From the NCBI GenBank assembly GCA_030847615.1, contig JAUMIR010000004.1, positions 103,740,001 to 103,804,000 of the forward strand: a DNA stretch of 64,000 nucleotides. Direction: 5' to 3'. This DNA is from Gambelia wislizenii (taxonomy: Eukaryota; Chordata; Lepidosauria; Squamata; Crotaphytidae). Of this stretch, positions 57,382 through 64,000 are shown one piece after another. Every line of letters begins with the position of its first letter. The first letter of the stretch is position 1. The translations under genes were made by a program, and so were the position numbers. The notes under the pieces are model-generated. The model was not told the DNA's origin. It saw only the letters and a list, made by a program, of their open reading frames with translations, and searched no databases.

Positions 57382-58329
57382 GGCACTAGTCTAGGGACTT
57401 TTTCGGATGGTGATTTGTAACTCAAGCAGGCTCATCCCTGTTGCAAGGCTGCTGCGTGGCGGGGGGGGGCATTTCGGATGATGCTGTCCCCCTGCCAATA
57501 CTGTTCCGGAAGACCTGGGAGGCTGCAGGGCCATATTTGGCCATTTTCTATTCACGGTCAGCTTCCATGATTAGGAAATGGCCAAACATGGCACTGTAGC
57601 CTCCCAGCTCTTCCGGAACAGTAACAGCAGGGGGACAGCATCATCCGAAATGGCCCCCCTGCTGCGCAGCAGCCTCGCAACAGGGAAGAGCCTGCTTGTG
57701 TTACAAATCGCCGTCCAAAAAAGTCCTAGATGAGAAGATATAAGGCTCATTCCTGTGCATTATTGCAAATTTTCAGCAGCGTTCTTTTGTCTCCACAGTC
57801 TTTCCGCAAAAATGATAGGCTATCTGTGTTCGAAGTTCACAGGCCTGTGAATCAAGATGGCAGCCGTAAATTATTGTGTTATACATTACTACTGCTGCAC
57901 AGTTTTTTTTAACATTAAAACAAAGGTGCACAAGTATGACCTTCTGCTTTAAAAAAATATTTGGGCAACTTGGTACAGCAAAAATAGTGCACAATTAATA
58001 ACACAAAAATCTGACAGGGCACTTCGGGGCACTGCCTTGCCAGACATCCCCCCCCCATCCATGCACATCTGACCAATCCAGTCTCCAGTTCCGCCCTCTC
58101 AGAGAATGTGCAGCAAAGTGAATTGGTTGTCCTAATGAGCGCTAATGTGCATTTCCTTGCATTATTTTTAAAAATGCAGGAAATGCTGTGAATGTTTTTC
58201 CCACATTAGTTTTGGCAGTCCCGTCCCCCCCCCCCGCTTCTGAAAATGGCAAATCACTGTGGGACCTCGGGACAAAAGGTATTTTCCTTGCACTCTGTGA
58301 GGAGTTTTTTCATCATCTAGACAACACCC
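57382..58329 (-). mobile_element. Family B TIR element inserted in CR1
   Basis: Left 'ggcactagtctagatgag' (split by the family G MITE), right on the minus strand 'gggtgttgtctagatgatg'. The interior matches 2411-2988 in reverse: 'atcaagatggcagccgtaaa', 'ctctcagagaatgtgcagca', 'ttgtcctaatgagcgctaat'. About 613 bp without the nested MITE. No clear target duplication. Confidence 0.75.
57395..57726. mobile_element. Palindromic MITE, family G, nested in family B
   Basis: Left GGACTTTTTCGGATGGTG, right on the minus strand GGACTTTTTTGGACGGCG. TAG on both sides (57392-57394, 57727-57729). Removing it restores 'agtctagatgagaag', the family B end. The arms match over about 150 bp. The same 'atggcccccctgctgcg' block occurs in the 50.6-kb hairpin in a variant form. 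Confidence 0.85.
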
Positions 58330-58700
58330 AGGGCAGAGTAATTCTGCCTTTTTTCTGTCCCCTGTTAGCATTTCACCATCTCCTCCACACAGTGGCCCTC
58401 CCATTCTGTCTTCTTCCTTTTGCTATAGACATAACAAAAGAAAAAAAACACACCAAAGCTTTTTAAACTGTTTTAAACCTCTCTAGCAAGCCTCAGCTCA
58501 TTTTGCACTTTAGCTTTTCTGACTTTCACCCTATACATGCTGGCTATTCATTTGAATTCCTCCTTGGTGATTTCCCCATTTTTCCATTTCTTGTACATGC
58601 CCCCTTTAAAATTTAGCTCTTTTGAAAGCTAAGCATCCATCCTGGTTTCTTTAGACCCCTCCCATTTTTCATCCTCATTTGAACTGTTTGACCTTGCCTT

Positions 58701-58976
58701 GTCTTGCTGCAACCTCTGTAGTCCAACAGAAAAGGGGCTCCATGTGACTTACTTCTCCCAACTGCTGAAGACCATTTTACCTGCCTAACTCTGCACCCTG
58801 TGTTTTGTATGTCACTCGGATTGGTGAAGATTGCCCAAATAAGATAGGATGCTCAAAACACCAATGATTTAAACAACAGCAGAGAGGGGAAATCCCTTTC
58901 TAGCTCTTTGGACATATAAATTAAGTTTCAATGAAGTCAATAATATGCCTTTTGAAATATGCCCGAAAATAGCAGC
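58701..58976. other. Short unique stretch
   Basis: Nothing recognised. Confidence 0.4.
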
Positions 58977-59290
58977 ACTTTATTTATTTGAATTATATCC
59001 TACCTTTCTCCCAGGATTATGATGTAAGGAATCTTCCACCATAATTAAAAGGGTCCCCAAAAAGCTCTCTCACTCTCTCCAATTTTTTTTAAAAAAACTA
59101 TTAAAACATCAGTTAAAATAGCTTTAAAATGCCTCACTAACAATAAACAAGCAATAAAATATTAGAAACTTCATTTAAAGTACATCCATTTAAAACCCTT
59201 TGACTGTAACAAGGATATAGTTGCTGAAGAGCTGCCTGAATAGAAAAGTCTCTGCAGTAAAAGTGTATCTATTTCTTGTAGGGGATATAG
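58977..59290 (-). mobile_element. L2-like LINE 3' tail
   Basis: 'actttatttatttgaattat', 'cctacctttctcccaggatt' and, further in, 'agagctgcctgaatagaaaa': the minus-strand L2 terminus, older than the one at 6.4 kb. Confidence 0.6.
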
Positions 59291-59750
59291 TATCACACTG
59301 TCTATCCAGTGATAAGCCTTTCAGTGAGAGTGGAAGGTAATGGCTGAAAAATAATAGATCTGATTTTCAGAGATAACATGAATACTCTCAAGAGACAAAC
59401 TATACTCCACCAAGTTCTCTTCCTGGGACCTTCATTCATTTTAATGGAGCTTGTATAAAAGTTGGCCCTGCCTGGTGATGCTCCAGCACCAAAACAATTC
59501 CAGCACTTCTGATCCTAACTCCCCTTGAATCATTATAGTGTGACTTGAATGCTGCACCTAAAACAGAACAAGATCAAACAGAGGCAAGTAGCAAAATGAA
59601 AATGGAAGACAGCATGATCTTGTTTAGCTTAGGGTTTCCTTGGTTTAGGAAATGTTGAAGGGGAAGCCATATTGACCATAAATCTCTGAGCTTGCCCACT
59701 TAATCTTACATCATCTTTTTGGGGCCAGCTTAAAGGTACCATTTATATTA

Positions 59751-60072
59751 CAGTACGATCCTCGTATCTGCAGGGGATATGTTCCTAGACTTACCATGGA
59801 AACCAGAAATCGTGGATAATAGCAAACCCTATTAAAACGAATGACTTCTGGCCCAATCATACCATAGAGTCCTGCTGGAAGACCTAGAAGATGCCTAGAG
59901 AGAACACCTCTCTAAGCATCTTTTAGGTCCTCCAGTGTGACATTATGGTCAGGTTCCAGTGGAAGTATACTATAGAGTCACATTGGAGAACCTAGAAGAT
60001 GCCTAGAGAGATCATACTTTTTCAGATGTGGGTAAGTGAATCCATGGTTACCAGCCCCGTGGATCTGTACTG
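59751..60072. mobile_element. pogo/Tigger-like MITE with internal duplication
   Basis: Left CAGTACGATCCTCGTATC, right on the minus strand CAGTACAGATCCACGGGGC. TA flanks at 59749-59750 and 60073-60074. 'acctagaagatgcctagaga' occurs twice inside (about 59882 and 59991), with an inverted partner 'ctctaagcatcttttaggtc' between them. 322 bp, non-coding. Confidence 0.7.
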
Positions 60073-60074
60073 TA

Positions 60075-60345
60075 TGCTAGCTTTCAAAGTAACACAGGCT
60101 TCTTCATCAGGCAAAAATGGCAAAATAGCATGCAGGGGAAGAAAAATGATGCCATTGTATACATCACCTATATTTTGTTTTAAGATGTTATAAGAAGTAT
60201 AAAATGTCAAAGCAAAATGTAGATCCTGCTACCACGACCTATCACTTTCCTTCCCCTACATGCTATTTTACCATCTGTCCCTGATAAAGAAGCTTGTGGC
60301 ACTTCAAAATCTAGTGTAATGTATTTTGCATCTTTTGGTTAGCCT
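60075..60345. mobile_element. Inverted-repeat element
   Basis: 'caggcttcttcatcaggc', 'ggcaaaatagcatgcagggg' at the left pair with 'cccctacatgctattttacc' and 'ccctgataaagaagcttgtg' at the right. About 270 bp. Abuts the pogo-like MITE. Confidence 0.6.
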
Positions 60346-61617
60346 AATAAAAAGTATTTCCACAAAATGGATTTGGGATTCTACACACACACACCTCATT
60401 TTACTGAGTGCAGTAATGTATATAAATAGTATGGTGATCCTTCTCATTACACTTGGGAGGCTGAGGCTAAGAAAGTGTGTCTTATCTTAGCCTATCCAGT
60501 GAGGGCATGGCAGATTCAAACTGAGGACTACCTTTCATGGTCTACATATTTGTACACTTTTGTTTTGTTTTGTTTTGTTTTGTGTTGTTTTGTTTTGTTG
60601 GTGACAGAAGTAATGAAGCCACTGCATTAGGTTGACTCAATATTGAAGAGCCGAAGGGAAGGCAGAAAAATTTCTGGCTACCATTGTCCAGATTCTATAA
60701 GGCAGGAAAGAGTGTCTAGACATAGAAAGGAAGAAAAGCAGGAATATAGGAAAGAAATGAGTTGGGGACCCGAGAAGCTCACTTAAAGCTCACTTCAGCA
60801 AAGGGAGCAGGGATACAAGAATAACAAGCCAAATCATAGGTGTTTGGTCTTATGTAACTCTAGCAATAATAACTCCTGTATACAAAGATAGCAATATTGC
60901 TTTCCGCCACCTTCAGTACCACTGTGGAGTCAATCCTATTCATTGAGCTCCAAGTATAAATTCAGCGATGCCTTAAACTCATTTATGATAACACTTGATC
61001 ATCCACTAAACTATTCCATGTTTCAATAACTCTCTTTCCTTGGCTCTTAACATTTTCTAAGTAATCAGAGAGACAATTCATTCAAAACATTAATATTTGC
61101 TCACTACAAAGAGGAACTTGCAGTATCATAATTCACCTGAATTTCACAGAGCTGAGAGTGTTCAGTAGGATGCTGTTGACTACTCATGCATGGAGTTGGG
61201 TGTAATAATACAAGACCAACTGTGCTTGGATAAGCGAAACTTCATCAAAATAAGATTTCTCCCTGACTGCTATTACTCTCCAGACATTTACAAATGAGAG
61301 GGCATACTTGCATTTGTTTCCTGTAGGAAAAGCTCAAATATGTTCACATTCTTTGCTCCCCCCACCCAACTGCAACAATGTACCTTGCCTCTTGGTGTAA
61401 ATTACTGGGCAATGCACAAATTATTGGCAACAGAAGTATGACCAGACAACTTGTCCACATCCATACATTCATACTTCTATAAGTAATTGGCCTATGCTCT
61501 GGCCAACAATACCTCCCAAGTCTTGCATACCAAGTCCTATATTTCAATATATGATATTGTTGGTAGCTATGGTAATTTTGATAGACAAGATGGCTTGGTG
61601 ATGTTGCCTGTATATGT
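60346..61617. other. Unique stretch with (TTTTG)n
   Basis: Microsatellite (TTTTG)n at about 60560-60600. No gene. Confidence 0.5.
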
Positions 61618-61840
61618 AAGGCTACACACTGCAGAAACAATGCTGTTTGACACTGATTTAACTGTCATGGCTCAGTGCTTTGGAATTCTGGGATTTGTAG
61701 TTTTGTGAGATATTTAGCCTGCTCTGTCAGAGACCTCTGGTGCCATAACAAATGACAAACCCCAGGATTCCATTGGATGGAACCATGATAGTTAAAGTGT
61801 TGTCAAACTGCATTATTTCTGCAGTGTGGCAGCAGCCTAA
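61618..61840. mobile_element. Palindromic MITE, family P
   Basis: Left 'aaggctacacactgcagaaa', right on the minus strand 'taggctgctgccacactgca'. Core 'attctgggatttgtagtttt' and 'acaaaccccaggattcc'. Better preserved than the 18.5-kb copy. Confidence 0.75.
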
Positions 61841-61918
61841 GAATTCTCAGGCACTGAAACAGTGCATAATAGCAGCACCCCTAAATATGGCTTTCCTGAA
61901 CTGTTGAAAGGTACAGAT

Positions 61919-62250
61919 GAATGCATCTACATTACTAAGTTTTATAGCACTTTGATACCACTTGAACTGTCACGGTTCACTAGAACTCTGGATTTGTAAT
62001 TTGCTGAATCACTTTGAATTCTCTGCTATTGAGAATCCTGTAGCCTTTCACACTAAGTAATTATGGGCCTTTGATGCAGGTTTATGGCTGCATCCTAAGA
62101 AATCCTGGGATTTGTAGTTTGGTGAGGCTGTAAAGCTCTCTGGGAGAGAATTCTAAATACTTAACAGAACTGCAAATCCCAAGATTCTATAGAATGGAGC
62201 TATGGCAACTACAGGGGAATCAAAGTGCTACAATTGTATAGAGTAAAAGA
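61919..62250. mobile_element. Palindromic MITE, family P, longer copy
   Basis: Left 'gaatgcatctacattactaa' and 'tagcactttgataccacttg'; right on the minus strand 'tagcactttgattcccctgt'. Core 'aaatcctgggatttgtagtt' and 'ctgcaaatcccaagattc'. About 330 bp with extra central sequence ('ttatggctgcatcctaag'), perhaps two overlapping copies. Confidence 0.6.
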
Positions 62251-62439
62251 AACCCTAGTGTTGCAGAGCTGAGCCTTTTCACTGTGAAAATCAAAATGAT
62301 GATCAAGTGGATGTTTAGCAGAAATGTAAAGGAGCTAAAGAGAGCTTCTAGTAAAGAGGCAGTAGTATACCTTCAAGTACTAGTTGCTGGGTAATACCAA
62401 CTGGGAGGATGCTATTTCACTCATATCGTGTCTGTGGAA

Positions 62440-62672
62440 GGAGCCATCATGGTGTAGTGGTTTGGGCATTGCACTAGGACTCTGGGAGACCAGAGTTCAA
62501 ATCCATGCTCAGCCATGGAAACCCACTGGGTGACCTTAGGCAAGTCACACTATCTCAGCCTCAGAGAAGGCAAAGGCAAACCCCTTCTGAATAAATCTTT
62601 CCAAGAAAACCCTGTGATAGGTTTGCCTTAGGGTCACCATATGGCAGAAAGGACTTGAAGGCATGCCAAAAC
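62440..62672 (+). mobile_element. tRNA-derived CORE-SINE (MIR-like)
   Basis: A box TGGTGTAGTGG (62450-62460), B box GAGTTCAAATCC (62493-62504), CORE GTGACCTTAGGCAAGTCAC (62530-62548), then 'ctcagagaaggcaaaggc', 'aaatctttccaagaaaaccc' and 'agaaaggacttgaaggca'. The well-kept pol III boxes make it the youngest SINE of the window. Non-coding. Confidence 0.85.
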
Positions 62673-64000
62673 TTTTCAATTAGCAGGGACAATGTTGTCA
62701 TTTAGCCCAGCAATCTCAGATCCTTACTCATTCTGATTTTAATGACAATCCAAATAATAGCCACAGGATGGATGAATTTTCCAAGTAGTAATATGTACAG
62801 TGAACTATAACTGTCATGATGCAATGTTTTTTCTCTGGCCTTGTCATAAATAGGCAATTCAGATCCATTAGCTTTACAGAAGACCTGCTCCTGGTGAAGA
62901 TGAATGCTTTTAGATCTGGGCTGCTGACTCTGAAAGAAAGTGTTTTTCCCTAATGCTAGGAAACTGAACTCTTGGTTGTTGTTTCTTAAATAAATATTTA
63001 AAAAAAAAAAACATTTCTCATGCACGTGGCTATGGGAAATGTCATGATGTGTGGCTCTACTTTAAAATGTACCACTCCACTAGGAATGTAAATCCACAAC
63101 TACATTTTGTCCTTGTGTGGAAAGATGAATAATTATGGTATTTTTCTCCCTACAGCTAAAGAAAATGAACATCTCCCCACCCCACCTCTATCATTTGAAT
63201 GCCTCAATTATCCTCCATAGAAAAAATGTGGTTTTTACACAAAATACTGTTTTCTACACAGAAAAAAATGCTTGCACAGAAAACAAGATCTTTGTTCAGG
63301 AAACCTGTTTTGTGCACAGAAAAGGACACTGGGTTTGTGCAAGATTTTCTACATGGAATAATTCTGGGGGAAATGGTGCAAGATTCTAATTCATCTATTA
63401 TTATTCCTGAAAAGGATTCCCAACTGTTGGGGGGGGGGAATCCAACCCTATCCTGCTTAGAAGGAAAACCAGCTCTGAAATTCCATCAAACTCATTTGAG
63501 GAACATCATTTATGTATGAGAAAGAAAAAGAAAAAAAGGAAGAAGAAGAAGAAGATTTATGTACATAAAAGAAAAGAAAAAGAAACCAATGTGCTTCTAA
63601 GCAAAAAAAAACAAAAACCCCTGCAAGACAGGGAAAACAGCAAAATGATTCAGCATTGGTTTTTAGTCATGCATTTTAATGTCTCTTATGCTTAAATGGA
63701 AGTAGACTCTGTATCCTGCCTCCTAGGATTGTTTTTCTGTCTCCTTTCTGCCACTATTCTCAGATAGATTTCAGTCTCTGAGCTTTGTGCAACCCCCTTA
63801 TAGCAGGAAGTCCAACAAAAGAGAATATATGTGAAGAGGCCTGTGGTGTATCTTTCCAACTCCAGGGATGCCACAGCAGAAATACTGCACTCCCTTGTGT
63901 TTCTTTCCACATCATCGAGAAGTGTGTAACCCACAATAATTTAAGAATGAATTTTCAATTAGATACATTATTTATAGGGTACCTAGGAAACCCATCATTT
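62673..64000. other. Mostly unique stretch
   Basis: Poly-A run at about 63000-63011, a 'cacagaaaa' motif array at 63225-63345 and a purine-rich run at 63518-63600. No recognisable gene. Confidence 0.45.
63225..63345. repeat. Degenerate 'cacagaaaa' motif array
   Basis: 'tacacaaaatactgttttct', 'acacagaaaaaaatgc', 'gcacagaaaacaagatc', 'gtgcacagaaaagg' and 'tgtgcaagattttctac' follow one another. Same motif as 21175-21470. Confidence 0.5.

Larger units (their letters stand above)
55818..58700 (-). mobile_element. CR1 LINE, long 5'-truncated copy, interrupted
   Basis: The minus-strand 3' end is near 55818. Upstream follow the C-terminal frame (56145-56435), the reverse-transcriptase frame (56428-56751) and further CR1 ORF2 sequence to 57381. 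A family B element carrying a family G MITE interrupts it. CR1 resumes at 58330 with 'ctgtcccctgttagcatttc', 'cttccttttgctatagacat' and 'caagcctcagctcattttgc' and ends at about 58700. Without the insertions about 1.9 kb of CR1 remain. Confidence 0.85.

Noticed and set aside
62450..62520. tRNA gene, suggested by A and B boxes
   Set aside because: The boxes belong to a SINE head; the sequence does not fold as a cloverleaf and continues into the CORE block and tail.

Overview
This window looks like intergenic or intronic DNA from a squamate reptile, probably an iguanian lizard (an inference). It is mostly AT-rich. It carries reptile-type CR1 LINEs with an ATTCTATG-like 3' end, L2-like LINE tails with a (TTA)n end and a 'cccgccc' promoter-side motif, an L1 tail, CORE-SINE and Sauria-SINE-like elements, and many non-autonomous DNA transposons. 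I find no intact protein-coding gene, no rRNA, no functional tRNA and no CRISPR. Every open frame I could recognise is a fragment of a mobile-element protein; the rest are short chance frames or low-complexity translations.

Layout. 1-9 kb: unique sequence, terminal-inverted-repeat (TIR) elements, a broken tyrosine-recombinase retroelement (3.9-5.4 kb), an L2-like LINE end with a readable ORF tail (6.4-7.0 kb), and a 976-bp element with a perfect TTA target duplication (8.2-9.2 kb). 9-20 kb: mostly unique DNA, including a possible conserved regulatory block near 10.7-10.95 kb, and a 1.27-kb TIR element holding a ~96-bp minisatellite. 20-26 kb: an L2-like LINE split by a TIR element, two SINEs, and a Helitron-like element filled by a G-rich tract. 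26-32 kb: unique DNA, a second copy of the 8-kb element, and a 5'-truncated L1 with a perfect 15-bp target duplication. 32-35 kb: GC-rich retroelement pieces, among them an array of twelve E-box-like hexamers 11-15 bp apart, and an 8-bp-duplication TIR element that contains a promoter/LTR-like block. 36-37 kb: the decayed C-terminus of a LINE reverse transcriptase with a terminal zinc knuckle. 43-46 kb and 56-59 kb: two nested complexes in which CR1 copies were hit by later insertions. 48-49 kb: a mariner fossil. 50.6-51.6 kb: a near-perfect 349-bp hairpin and a second inverted-repeat element. 52-64 kb: SINEs, pogo-like MITEs, palindromic MITEs and unique sequence.

Nothing here works as a pathway. 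The biology is transposon stratigraphy: order of insertion, target duplications of 2, 3, 8 and 15 bp that hint at superfamilies, and promoter-like, splice-donor-like and E-box motifs that these elements scatter. Superfamily names rest on TIRs, target duplications and translated motifs read by eye, without any database search.
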